Origin: Polytrichum commune
Taxonomy: Eukaryota > Streptophyta > Polytrichopsida > Polytrichales > Polytrichaceae
Assembly (NCBI GenBank): GCA_950295325.1
Contig: OX485803.1
Location: 58,171,554-58,235,553 of the forward strand
Reading direction: 5' to 3'
Length of the DNA stretch: 64,000 nt
Shown here: positions 47,127 to 57,739 of the stretch, piece after piece
Position numbering within the stretch: the stretch's first letter is position 1
Layout: the number at the start of each line of letters is the position of its first letter
The notes under the pieces: model-generated
The model's database searches: none
What the model was told of the DNA's origin: nothing
The model's input: only the letters and a program-made list of their open reading frames with translations
Program-made: the position numbers and the translations under genes

Positions 47127-47437
47127 CAAGAACACACCCTCTCCACCATCAACAACCCTGACCCAAGGTACATGCATTCCTATCTTGCATAGGGAGAGAA
47201 GAAACGTTGACCATGTGATCAGCGTGATTGGAATACCCGTTCGACCCACCCTTGGCATTAAACCCTCAGGTCATAATACCAGTGGTGCAGGATTACTAAC
47301 CCCTCTCGGGGTGGGCACTATAGTGACACACTATACTAGTTCCTAGCTAGCCACTAGTGCCTTGAGGATACCGGACATGGAATCCCCCCAAAGGGCTTTG
47401 GGTTAGGGTTGTTGATGGTGGAGAGGGTGTGTTCTTG
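47127..47437. repeat. 38-bp inverted repeat flanking a SINE fragment
   Basis: 47127-47164 and 47400-47437 are reverse complements with one mismatch in 38 (caagaacacaccctctccac at one side, gtggagagggtgtgttcttg at the other). Between them, 47235-47400 is a minus-strand piece of the 33516 SINE (caaagggctttggg..., cactatagtgacacactata, ctagttcctagctagccact). Confidence 0.85.
47235..47400 (-). mobile_element. SINE fragment, reverse orientation
   Basis: Its reverse complement reads aaagccctttggggggat, ggcactagtggctagctagg and tatagtgtgtcactatagtg, as in 33664-33750 of the intact SINE. The pol III promoter half is missing. Another TCTA-tail-like run at 47632-47650 may belong to a further SINE copy. 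Confidence 0.8.
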
Positions 47438-48299
47438 CATACATATATTGACCACCCTCAACCCACCCACCCCGTCAACAGACCGTCACAACCGCCCAAT
47501 GTAACCCAACCACCCCTTGTAAGTAATTGTATTAGTTCAAGTTATAGATGCAACCACCAACATGTAGTAATAGCCTTCGGGTAGAAAGACTCTTCATGTT
47601 TGCTTGTCTCCTTGGGGGATGACATATGTATTTATCTGTCTATCTATCTTACATCCATAAAAAGTAATTCTATCATATTCATGTTTACAAGAAGGTGTAT
47701 TTATAGGTTATATTAAATCTTTTAAAATTCGACAATTTTGGTGTGATATGTTTTTTTTGGATACCCCAAACATGCATGTACCCAGAGTGGAAAATTCAAG
47801 ATTATCATGGCCGATTTTTGGACCTCTAGATGCTCCACATTTACTTACACCTTTATCAAATTATATTGGAAATCATTTAAACCAATAAACAATGTGAAAA
47901 TTTGTTATTAATGTGACACTAACGGTGTAAAAAGTCCCACGGAGGGTCCTCATTGTAAACTCCTCTCGGATTTATTTCCTAATTAAATCGATTAAAATGA
48001 ACCGTACTACCATACCAATTAACACATGATAGTTATCTTCTTGAGTGAGGGCGCCCACATGTCATGTAATAGTTGGATGGAACACATGAAAAAGTTGACG
48101 TGGCATGGACGTGCACAAGAGCCCGTGTGAAATTAAATGCCACATGCTCCAAGAGACATGCGAGTTTTGGCAGTATTCAGGGTGATGATAGATAGTGGTA
48201 TCTTCCGGCACACAAATCACCTACCTCTCTCCAGATCATGGCCTTTAAGTTACTAGGGGGTCATCACGAGTACACCCACATGCAATGCAAGCAACAATG

Positions 48300-48500
48300 A
48301 ACAGGGAGAAGTGGCTGCTAGTTACAGATGAACCAGTTGAGTTTGAGAAATAAGCGGTTGAAGCTCGAATCTCCAGGAAAAATTACTCATCATCTTAGAG
48401 AAATGGATGGAATATACCCCAATTTAATAGAGGAAAATTGCAAGATGTTGACATGTAACCGGAAACACTAGGATTTCGACCGATGATGCCCAAAACCCTT
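48300..48500 (+). repeat. AACCGGTT-bearing dispersed repeat, copy 4 of 6
   Basis: gggagaagtggctgctagtta, cagatgaaccagttgagttt, gagaaataagcggttgaag, aatataccccaatttaatag, aagatgttgacatgtaacc, ggatttcgaccgatgatgcc. Confidence 0.78.
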
Positions 48501-48599
48501 GGCCGACAATGCCAAGCAACAACGAAATCGACCAAAACAGCCCCAGACAGGAATTAGGCAGGAATTTCATACCCAAGCTAAGCTGTTGGTGATGTTGGG

Positions 48600-50975
48600 G
48601 AAAGTGGACGCGTTCAATTACTTGGAATGTACTTAACTGTACTTAAGCGGCAGGAATGCATTTAATCCGTTTGCAGATGTGAATCAACTTGGGTTTCTCC
48701 TTCCCCCCCAAACTACGTGCACTGTATATTACATTAATCTGACACACATTGTTAAGGCGTTGGAGACATCCAAACCAAATAATTCAATGAGACCTGCCAT
48801 GTTCATAGTGGAAAGGACACCTTTTTCACCTGCCAGCTCAACCTTCTTCGTCTCCCCCTTCAGACAGGAAGAAACTCACCATAGCAGAGCTTGCATAGCC
48901 TATAGGCTGACATTCTTGCAGCATTTTGCATTCTGGCATTTTGCACTTTGGAGTCGGTGGACGTTAACCTCTGGGAGAACTGTTTGTCTACAAGCATCCA
49001 TCTTCTTCATCCGCTCCGCCCAACTCACGCAAGGTCGGAATGCAAACCTACCGGAAGTTTGTGTGAATGTGTAGGCTGGCCGATCAGTGAGGACATGGCG
49101 ACATGGTGCTGGAAATGCTTGCAAACCAACCGATCACGAATGTGAGAGCATTCGTGATCATAAGTTGTGTGCAAGGTGATTGTAATGTGAGGCGGCAATT
49201 GTAGTTGAGAGGAGGAGAGCTCTGTCTTTGTCTTTCTCTCTGTCGACTCTGTCTCTCCCACTTGTGAGTTGGATGATGATTAATTGTATTGTAAAGCAGG
49301 CGGCATTGAGTGGCTGCTTCTTGACTTGGACCACTTTGGATGGAAATGCTTGCATATAATCTGCAGTCATGAATCTGAGGGGCTCTGTCCAGTTGCCCGG
49401 GAGCCTATAACAACAATGTAGGGTTAAGCATTGGAAGCGTCTCCTCTGTCTCTTGGTCTGTCTTGTCTCGCAACCGGCCCGACTCCATGTGGCTTGGATG
49501 GTTCTTAATTAGCAGCAGTTGCTACTTGATGACATGGATCACCCAAGACGGAAATCGCGTGAATCCGTCGTGCAATCTATCTCGAGTTATGCAGAACCAT
49601 GGAGTGTGCGAGGCAATTCTGGCTAAGAGAAAGAGAGAAAGACAGTGCTCTCGACATTGTCTCTCCCTCCAGTCGGAATCCACATTTACTGAATGTAGCA
49701 CAAAGAGTGGCTGCCTCCATTCCGTCGTGAGGCTGGTAGAGAGTGAAATGCTCATGACATGCTCCGCCGACTGACTTGCAATCACATTTTGTATGTATGT
49801 GAAGAACTGCATGTAGCATTTCCATGGATCATTTCCTTAGCGTTCATTGGGTTGAAGCTAGAGAGTTAGGCCATCTCCATGTGGCGTTCCACTTACCTTT
49901 GTCCGTAGAGCTGAAGGTGATGGTAACGGATTCCGAGCAGGTGTTCTGCTCCATGGAGTCGCGTAATCTTGTGCATCCAGTGCAATTCTTCTTAGCCTGC
50001 TGTATGTGAACCGGAGTGCACATCTCTCTAATGCAGCAGTAGGATTGGCTACTTCGATTCGGTCTCGAGGTAGCGCACATCACTGGAGGTGGAGCTAGCC
50101 ATGCCAAGTGTAGCACAGGGGAATTACGAAATGCTCACCGGCGACATGCTCCAGTGACTGATTTTCACCGCACTCTGTCTGTAGCAGCAGTGCCATATAC
50201 TTAAATGTCCACGGGATTAAGGGTGTAAGGGATTAAGGATTCCATCTCCATTTGGGCTTATATGGAGATTAAGGACTTAAGGATGCCATCTCCATGTGCC
50301 GGCTTCCGTAATACGTGACCTCTCTGGAAAGGGTGGTAAGAAAGCCACGCATTCGGACTAGGCGGCTGGTTGGTCCATTCAGTGGCTGGCTCTAAAGTGC
50401 TGCATTGTCACATAGTCGCCGCACAATGCCGCAAAATGACGCACTATGCCGCACTGTGTCACTGTCTCGAGATCGACCGATCGCTCGGTTGGTCGGTCGA
50501 GGGCATTAATCTAGACACGGTACAGGAAATGTAGAGCTTGCTTCAAGAGGTGACGTAATGCAGTTAGTTCACTGCTTCAATTCGTCCATCTCCAGATAGT
50601 GAGCCAGACATACTTCCCTCACCTCTCGATTTTCCAAGTGGAAACCTTTGTCATGTGCAGAACCTATGTGCCGAGTCACCTTACCGCGCCTGTACATGCC
50701 TGGCCTACACCTAATCCCGTGCAACCCTGTGACTCTGTGACGTCTAGTTCTGCGTTTTAGATCGATCGGTACTACTCCCCGGGGCTGTAGTTTGAAAATG
50801 TATGTAAAGGGTTTAGCTTGCTGCTGCATGCTACTGTGGCTGGTGTTTACCTAATCTCTTGCAACGTTCATTCATGCCAACGTTCCGACTGACTCTGCGT
50901 ACTTAATTGACTCTCTGCATTTCATGATTATTCCAGGTCGCGCAACCTGCAGTCAGCGACTCAGGCCGATCAAGG
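48600..50975 (+). promoter_or_regulatory. CpG-richer region upstream of the 318-aa gene
   Basis: Base composition is less AT-rich than the flanks, with CT-rich tracts (tctgtctttgtctttctctc at 49221). Short ORFs up to 131 codons carry no motif. Structural features: recurring GAAATGCT-centred blocks near 49108, 49340, 49744 and 50129 (the last two share gaaatgctca and catgctcc); a doubled segment with ccatctccat at 50242-50300; four 10-bp GCCGCACAAT-type units at about 50420-50460; a tcgaccga / tcggtcga hairpin at 50472-50500. Promoter and transcript start cannot be fixed from sequence. Confidence 0.4.
50901..50936 (+). promoter_or_regulatory. possible 3' splice site upstream of the ATG
   Basis: acttaattgactctctgcat then ttcatgattattccag ends with AG at 50935-50936: a branch-point-like TTAATTGAC, pyrimidine-rich run and CAG. 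It would place an intron in the 5' leader 39 bp before the start codon. Unproven. Confidence 0.35.
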
Positions 50976-51932
50976 ATGTCTTCCAGCGACGACCTTTTTT
51001 ATTTAAATCCCCGCCGCACCATCGCGGTATGGTGCTGGGCCCAGATGGATGCCACCATGGAGGGAGTAACCCACCTTCTGTTTCTCCTAACGACCCGAAA
51101 TCTGTGGAATGCTGGGATTCCACCCCAGCTGGAGGGTTGGGGCCCGGGCTTCCACCGTCGTGGCGGATCCCTGTTTCTCGAGCGCCTGTGGCTTTACCAT
51201 GCGGCCATGATTCTGCACTTGGTGGATGACTTTTCTGACCCATGGCAGATCCTGGACGAGGGGCGTCAGCCTGGCCAGGTGTGGCCGGGGGTGCTACGTC
51301 TGCTCAGAAGCTTCTTCTTCCCGGAGCAGCCGATCCGATCGCCTCCACCCGTTCCATCCCGCCGGCGAGCTGCGCCAACGGAGCCTATTTATATAATATC
51401 CCTACCGACTATCACCGAGGTCTCCTCAGATGAGGAGCTCTTTGATGAGTACTCACCGAGGTGCACCGATCATCGCGATGCACCGCCCAGTGTAACTGAA
51501 TCGGAGGTCTCCGAATTCGAACTAGTCGAGGAGGATGCGGAGGAGGCAGAGCAACTGATCTTTGGGCCTATGTCTCCAAACCACAGTCCACGTCCTGAAA
51601 CCATGGCAATTGCAGATGAAGATCTCCATGGATCAGTACTCCCCATGACAACTAAGCCGCATCCTCCTCATGCGATCTTTTCATTCGATGAGGAGTTCTC
51701 CGGACCCATCTCGCCGCCGAGGGCGAATCCTGTCATGATTGTTACTTTTCCAGATGATGACCACTTTGCACCGATGCCGCCGGTGGAAACTAGAGAGGTT
51801 GTCCACGGAGTTGACCACTTTCCACCGCTGCCGCCGGTGGTAATTACCGAGATCCTCGACGAAGAGGAACTCTTTCCGCCGCTGCCGCCGGTGACAGTTA
51901 CCGAAATCTTTCTCGACTCCGACTTGGCTTGA
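50976..51932 (+). CDS. unrecognised 318-aa protein with C-terminal 18-residue tandem repeats
   Basis: Longest and most convincing frame of the window. ATG at 50976 has A at -3; no earlier in-frame ATG was preferred because 5' sequence turns non-coding. Residues ~15-118 look globular: Trp-rich (VWCWAQMD; WNAGIPPQLEGWG), with helices such as THLLFLLTTRNLW and LFLERLWLYHAAMILHLVDD. Residues 119-135 are Pro/Arg-rich. Residues 136-318 are acidic and Pro-rich with repeats ending in three exact 18-residue units (54-bp period): HFAPMPPVETREVVHGVD, HFPPLPPVVITEILDEEE, LFPPLPPVTVTEIFLDSD. Looser earlier units include TITEVSSDEELFDEYSP and FSFDEEFSGPISPP. No signal peptide; net acidic; probably nuclear or cytosolic. 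Several hydrophobic-plus-acidic cores resemble SUMO-interacting motifs. No family recognised. Possible upstream exon; no clear AATAAA after the stop. Confidence 0.7.
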   Translation: MSSSDDLFYLNPRRTIAVWCWAQMDATMEGVTHLLFLLTTRNLWNAGIPPQLEGWGPGFHRRGGSLFLERLWLYHAAMILHLVDDFSDPWQILDEGRQPGQVWPGVLRLLRSFFFPEQPIRSPPPVPSRRRAAPTEPIYIISLPTITEVSSDEELFDEYSPRCTDHRDAPPSVTESEVSEFELVEEDAEEAEQLIFGPMSPNHSPRPETMAIADEDLHGSVLPMTTKPHPPHAIFSFDEEFSGPISPPRANPVMIVTFPDDDHFAPMPPVETREVVHGVDHFPPLPPVVITEILDEEELFPPLPPVTVTEIFLDSDLA

Positions 51933-52042
51933 GATTCTTGGAGGGAAGGGAGGCTGGCTGGCTGGCTGGACACCCTCATCACATACTTACCGTCTTCCGA
52001 CCTTCGTCCGCCTTTACATGTACATGGGCAATATCAGCACGC

Positions 52043-52064
52043 AGATAGATAGATAGATAGATAG
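52043..52064. repeat. (AGAT)5 microsatellite downstream of the gene
   Basis: About five and a half AGAT units, 110 bp after the stop codon and so probably in the 3' UTR. A GGCTGGCTGG run is just after the stop (51951-51967). Confidence 0.95.
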
Positions 52065-52245
52065 ACGACTCACTGCAGGCACAACACCTGCTTCAGAATA
52101 GTGTCCATTTCTAGAGTTTCAGGTCCAGGATGAACACCTTGTCATTCCCTTATGTCTTTACGTGCAATCCCAAATGCATCCACTACTGTAGTGTAAGACT
52201 GTTGTTAGGCGCTGCAATGAGAGATACTCTGATTGTGGAGCACTA

Positions 52246-53613
52246 CACTGTATTCAGTGTCACGCACACTATTTTGCAAAAGGCCTAAACTGGATGCCTG
52301 GAGGTCTCAAAGTGTTGCACCTGCTAATCATCAATATGACACTATTTGTCAACCTAAGTAGAAAAATTTCAAGTAAAAATTTACCTATAGTATGACATCT
52401 ACCGTAACATATTGGGAGACTTGAGATTCTAGTTTTGCGTCTTAGTTTGCAAGGGGAAGATGTTGTTGAGCATTCTAATGTCAAGTGTCGATAATGTACA
52501 CTTTAGTCAACTTGTAGACCATTATGCAAGATAGGCATAGAGCCCATACCACTATCGAACATACTCATGCCAAGATATTAGGAAGCTCACTTGAACGCCG
52601 AGTGTCATGAGGTGACACTAATGACGAAGTTGTTGATCATTAGTGCAACCTAACATATGCCTCGAACTAGGGTAAGTGACACTGTTACACATGTCACACT
52701 GAATACCATAAGCGTCGTAGCACCCATGGAACATGGTTTGAATGAGTATAATGCGCGATACGTTCTGTGGTTGGTCGGACACACACACCATAGCCGAAGA
52801 ATCTTGGCGTTGTGTTTGAATAGTAGGTGACATGAGTACGACCTCCTGTTGAGGACACCAGTGTGCAACTAGATATGATATGTTTATGGATGATGGCTTC
52901 ATCAGTGGCATGATCCAGTTGTTCCTCAATACGGCTCCCTTGGAGGTGGAGAACTGTTGGGTGAATCGAAGTTACTCCGAGTCTTCCAGCGTAATTGATG
53001 ATTGAATGATGGCTGCATGCTGGTACACCCTACTACTGTGTCTTCCATCCACTCACCCTGGCAGTGCCGTTGCCTTTGTACAAGTCAATAGGCACCATAA
53101 ACATCTTTGTTTAATACTGTGGGCCACACTATTTATCATCATCAGCCCACATTAATTGTCTTGTGATGATGATTTGAAGGGAGGCTAGCTAGAGAGGGTG
53201 TCACATGGCACTTGGTGTAGCTACATCACAAGTCACGAAGACCATTGTGGTTAACATGACACACTGACTCCAATCTCACATTTCATAATAATAATAATAA
53301 TAATATAGGTGATGCACTTAGAGGAGTTACAGTTCTTGACATAGGTACTTGCCATTGTGTCATCCATCCACCTGTCTTTGGATATGTTGTTGTCTTTGTA
53401 CAAAGTCAATAGGCGCACTAAACATCCATGTTGAATAGTGTGGGCCACACTATATATCATCGTCAACTCACATTGATTGTCTTGCAATGACTTGGGGGCA
53501 AGCTAGAGAGGGTGTGACATGGCACTTGGTGCAGCTATATGACAAATCACGAAGGCTGCTCTAATTAACATGGCACACTGATTTGAATCATGCATTAAAT
53601 CAAATATTTAGTG
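52246..53613. mobile_element. candidate 1.37-kb TIR element containing a tandem duplication
   Basis: Left CACTGTATTCAGTGTCACG and right end AAATATTTAGTG carry TA on both sides (52244-52245, 53614-53615) and resemble the terminal-palindrome MITE ends, but pairing is short. Inside, 53030-53290 and 53340-53600 are a tandem pair: gtacaa(a)gtcaataggc, gtgggccacactat, agagagggtgt(c/g)acatggcac and acatg(a/g)cacactga at matching spacing. ORFs up to 103 codons lack motifs. Confidence 0.5.
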
Positions 53614-53615
53614 TA

Positions 53616-54678
53616 GCTATTGCATTTACAGGAAGTTATAGCTTACATTCTTGGCATATAAGTGTCAAGGTTCACTGCCAAGTTGTTTACATGGCTTTTT
53701 CTTGTTTAATTGTAGAATTTTGCGTGTGAACATGATCTGTATAAGAAAGATGTTAAGGTGAGAATGAGTGTTTCAAAGTGGGCAACTATATACTTCACAA
53801 TGAATACTATTGATTATAAGGATTTAAAAAACACAATTCATCTGTTGAGTTTGCCAAAAATCAACACTTAACACTATCCATTTTGGTGGGGGCCTAGGGG
53901 AGCATAACCACTTTGGAGTAAAGGCGCCCATAACCAATCACTTAAGAGATCATGTGCCAGATTTGGAGACGTATAAGGTGGTGCAGGTGGTGCATGACAT
54001 TAAAGTAAAGGCGCCTACTCTCGGTCCAGATCCCATGGGCAATCTATAGGGTATCGGAATTTCTATCAGGTTAGGACTAAGTCTTGATCATGCTGGGGTT
54101 GAATTTTGATCAAGCCGGAACCAATAATGTCATGGCACATGTCCTAATGCTTTTGAGTGCTAATGTGAAGAGGAACGAGTAGTTATGACAAACTCTAGAC
54201 ATTGGTAATGTGTTCGAGTCAAGTTTTGGCTTCAAAAATTCATAGGAATTTCAATTTAAGAAATAATATTACCGAAAAATTTACAGTCCTCCCAATTTCT
54301 ATCTTCCTGCACGGAAAAAATTACACCGCCTTATTTTTCTCCAGATTTGACACAAAATCTCTTAAGTGATCGGTTATGAAACGCCGAGGGCTGCCAACAT
54401 GAAGGTTTGGGCACTTGGCTCCTAGTTGGTGGGACCAAGAAGGCATTGGGTGGCAAGTAGGCTACGGTGAAGGCAGGCATGTGGGAAGCAGCTCGAGGGG
54501 TTTCCGTTTACAATAGGCCCCGCAATTCAGGGCCATGGCTATAAGGAAGATGCTGGCTGTTAAGCAACGCCATGCCTACATGCCTTGTTGTCCAAGCTAG
54601 GCCCCAAACTAAATTAATGGGGGCAATTTAACCACAATTTACTTAGGGGGGGGGGGGTGGGGGGTTGAGTTTGTACTA
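53616..54678. other. gene-free stretch with G12 tract
   Basis: Poly-G at 54646-54657. 53890-54060 contains gcctaggggagcataacc and ggcgcctactctcggtcc-like repeats, no ORF. Confidence 0.5.
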
Positions 54679-54895
54679 CACCGATTATCTTAAGTAGTGT
54701 GTGTTACTATTTGGAGTTATGCAGTGCAATAACGTCTTACTCATGAGTTTCATTTTTACTAACAAAAGTTCAATAAGTTGTTCAAACATTATAGGACATA
54801 AAGGATTTTGCTTGGTTAAGTATTACATTCTCAATAAATAGTTATAGGACTACGTGACTCCGAATAGCAACATGCACTAATTGGGGTGATCGATG
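54679..54895. mobile_element. 217-bp TIR MITE family, copy 3
   Basis: Left CACCGATTATCTTAAGTAGTG, inverse right CATCGATCACCCCAATTAGTG, TA on both sides (54677-54678, 54896-54897); inner gttactatttggagttatgc pairs with cgtgactccgaatagcaac. Exactly 217 bp like copy 1, though its ends have diverged more. Confidence 0.8.
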
Positions 54896-54897
54896 TA

Positions 54898-55556
54898 GAT
54901 TTCTATTGTCACAGTAAAAGTGATGAGGGTGCATGGCCTAGTTCAAAGAGCATGGCATCTAGCCTTGCCGTCGATGAGTGAGGGCCAAGTAGACCCATTT
55001 TATACATGGCTTGGGGCCAACCCGAGCATCGGCCTGATTCATGTGCAATCAAGATTTCAATCTAGCCCAAACTTTATCAACTGTTTGTAGGCCCAACCTT
55101 GTCACATGTGAAGTGATGAGGCCCGATTCTAGGTCATGATATTCTTGAGGGGAAAGTGTAGTGGAGAGAATTAACCTTTTATGGACTGACGGTAGAGATG
55201 TTTAGTTTCCAATGGATAAGCCCAATCCGGCCCATGTTGAGATTTCAAGCCAAGGAAAAGCTTGTCCCGATTTCTTCAAGCCGGCCCAAAAGGTTGGCGC
55301 CAAAATTATGCCACCTTGGATGCCACATGGGATGAGTGAGCGTTTGGGCCCAACTTTAGTATAAAACCTTTGGGTTAGATTTGATAAATCAAGCAATCCT
55401 ATTGGGCCATAATTTTAGAGTTTGGGTTGACCCTCAATCCAACCCCAGGTATAAAGTGGGCACAATCATTTCCATATTAAGGGCGTTATGGTCTTGAAAG
55501 GCAATTTTCGGTCTCTTTGAGAGTCCTTGGATTCTTTTCCCACACTTGTAATAAGA
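54898..55556. other. gene-free stretch
   Basis: No gene; gcccaa-rich sequence around 55000-55450 appears to be old repeat. Confidence 0.45.
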
Positions 55557-55558
55557 TA

Positions 55559-55665
55559 CTCCCTCCGTCCCAAAATTATAGTCCTACTCCCCGGAGTTTA
55601 ATATCCCAAACATTTTGGGATATTAAACTCCGGGGAGTGGGACTATAATTTTGGGACGGAGGGAG
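55559..55665. mobile_element. Stowaway-like MITE, 107 bp, nearly perfect hairpin
   Basis: CTCCCTCCGTCCCAAAATTA at the left and its exact inverse at the right, TA at 55557-55558 and 55666-55667. The ~50-bp arms pair throughout with a single T/C mismatch and a tiny loop near CATTT. Same terminal core as the copies at 7570 and 61208 but far better preserved. Confidence 0.95.
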
Positions 55666-55679
55666 TATATGTTTACGAA

Positions 55680-55706
55680 AACGAAAGAAAAGAAAAGAAA
55701 AGAAAA
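55680..55706. repeat. (GAAAA)n tract
   Basis: acgaaagaaaagaaaagaaa then agaaaaaa, directly after the Stowaway-like element. Confidence 0.9.
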
Positions 55707-56666
55707 AACACCTCTTCTTTGTTGAGGAACTCATTCACATATGCAAAAATGACTTTAAAAGGAGGTTGGAAACAAGGTTTGCTTCATATGGAAAATTTTA
55801 TGTTTTTTCTACATATCTCTTTTCCATCACTTCCCAATACATGTTACATACTGTGAGGGATCAATGTCATTCATTCATTCAATGTTTGGGAATAAACCCA
55901 TAGTTTAATCTCCTTTCCTTTACCAATGACTTTTAACATGCTCAAAATAAAAACACTTGGATATATACCAAGCGGATATTGGCCAATTCCGGTATAGAGT
56001 CTCATTGCGTAATTTTAGCAATTGCATGAACTTTGAAGTACATACAAAAGCTAGCTTGCGTATCCAGCTTCCCTTTTGTAGTACCCGGCAGTACAAATTC
56101 CCACATGTACTACTACTCCACTTGTAGTACGTGTGTGCCCCCATATTGTGGGCAAAATATAGGAGAGTGGCGTTTGGCTGGCATTACTTAAAAACCCACT
56201 CCAATTCATTGCAACTCCTAATAAGTCCATTGTATGAGGCCGCCGCCTGTGGAATAAGCGAGCCTGAATAATAATTTGTTGTTCCCCTAATTTTGAAGAG
56301 AGGACCACTTGTTACAATTTTTGGACTCACGAAGCCCCATGTGGATGAATTTACAAAACTACATCCATATGTACACTACACACATTCGTCCCAAAGTTTA
56401 TTTTTAAAAAAAATCATCCAATTTCTACGATTATTTGCTCATTTGGCAGTTCATCCATGGAAAGACATGAAAATTCATAAACCGTTTCGTTTCCATTTCT
56501 AGAATCACAAAGTAGCAATTGATTCTCAGGTTAAACATCACTGATGCCCATACCATGGTGTCATGTTTTTTGGTTTTATTACCAAGCCATTGCTTATGGA
56601 GGAATTTGTAGAGATTCCATACCATTAACCCATTGGTACCTCTTAAAGGAGAAACGAGAGCAACAT
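55707..56666. other. gene-free stretch
   Basis: No coding signal; ORFs below 86 codons without motifs. Confidence 0.5.
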
Positions 56667-56668
56667 TA

Positions 56669-57069
56669 CACTAAATATGATATTTAGTGTTTGATATACT
56701 AAATACGAACGCATACACTAAATGTCAATAACCCTATGAAAGTAAGTAACATTAACTGTAAACTCAATCACTAAATATCAACTATGGTAATATGTGGAAG
56801 TTACATGTTTGATTTTAGTGTAAGTAAGGATATGAAAAGAATGACATCGACTTCGGCAGATGAGAAATCAACGAGTAGGAAGGTGGGGCGCCATCCCTAA
56901 AGTCACTAGTCCAATGAAATTCATGCTTCACAAGAAGGGAGGTGCCAATAGGGAAGGTATCGGCACATTTATGTCTAACACTTATTGTCTAGGAATTGAA
57001 AATTTGTGTTGAGCAATTGGGGTGTTAACATTATTAAATATAATCAAACACTAAATATCATATTTAGTG
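56669..57069. mobile_element. terminal-palindrome MITE, copy 2 (401 bp, inverted relative to copy 1)
   Basis: Both ends carry CACTAAATATGATATTTAG-type sequence and its inverse, TA at 56667-56668 and 57070-57071. Each end is a perfect 11+1+11 palindrome around a central G or C. Interior gtggaagttacatgttt and ggaattgaaaatt match the other copies in reverse. It has ~85 bp more than copy 1, including 56860-56945 (gtaggaaggtgggg). Confidence 0.87.
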
Positions 57070-57739
57070 TAGTTCAAACATCTGCAAGGTGAAATGTTGA
57101 CATCCGGACTTTGACCAAGGGTTGAATAATTGGGTTACACTACTAAGTTGGTACCATGCAATGACTTAGAGGGATTCATGGTTTAAGAATGCCATTTGAT
57201 ATTAAAGCAAAACACACACTTTGTTTATTACATTGGAGAAACTTACCACAACACTATGGGCGGACCACTTTTTATGTTCATTTCAATATTACCCTGCTTA
57301 TACCCTTCAAAAAGTATTCTCCCAATCCTATTTATCATTATTACAAATTCTCAATATATACATATAAATAAAAAGCATATATAAATCACATACAAGATCT
57401 CACAAGATAAATGAATAAGTGAATCATGTATTATCTGCAATATTTTAGAGTTTAGTAGAGGATATCTAATTCACTTTCTAACATCTACTTTAGAATTTTG
57501 AATGCACCATATGACTTCACGTTATTCTTAAATACATTTTAATAAATGAAAATACCGCTTACTTCGATTCAAAGGGGTAATTGACCTTCGTTTGTAGGTT
57601 ATAGCATTGCAACCTTACTGGGTTTGGAGGTTAAAATGTCAATGGCAACTGGCCTCTGCATCCATTGTTAGTGACTATTTGCATCTGGAGCTTCAGTTTT
57701 AGATCAACTGCTTACAGAGTAGTTTGGGCGTCATGTGGC

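Noticed and set aside
48679-49074. 131-codon plus-strand ORF upstream of the 318-aa gene
   Set aside because: No motif or compositional bias of a protein; more likely leader or promoter sequence.
50924-51243. Overlapping ORFs of ~100 codons on both strands at the start of the 318-aa gene
   Set aside because: Shadows of the longer frame; GC-rich coding DNA commonly leaves alternative frames open.
52618-52929. 103-codon minus-strand ORF
   Set aside because: Sits in a candidate TIR element, no motif, overlaps another frame.
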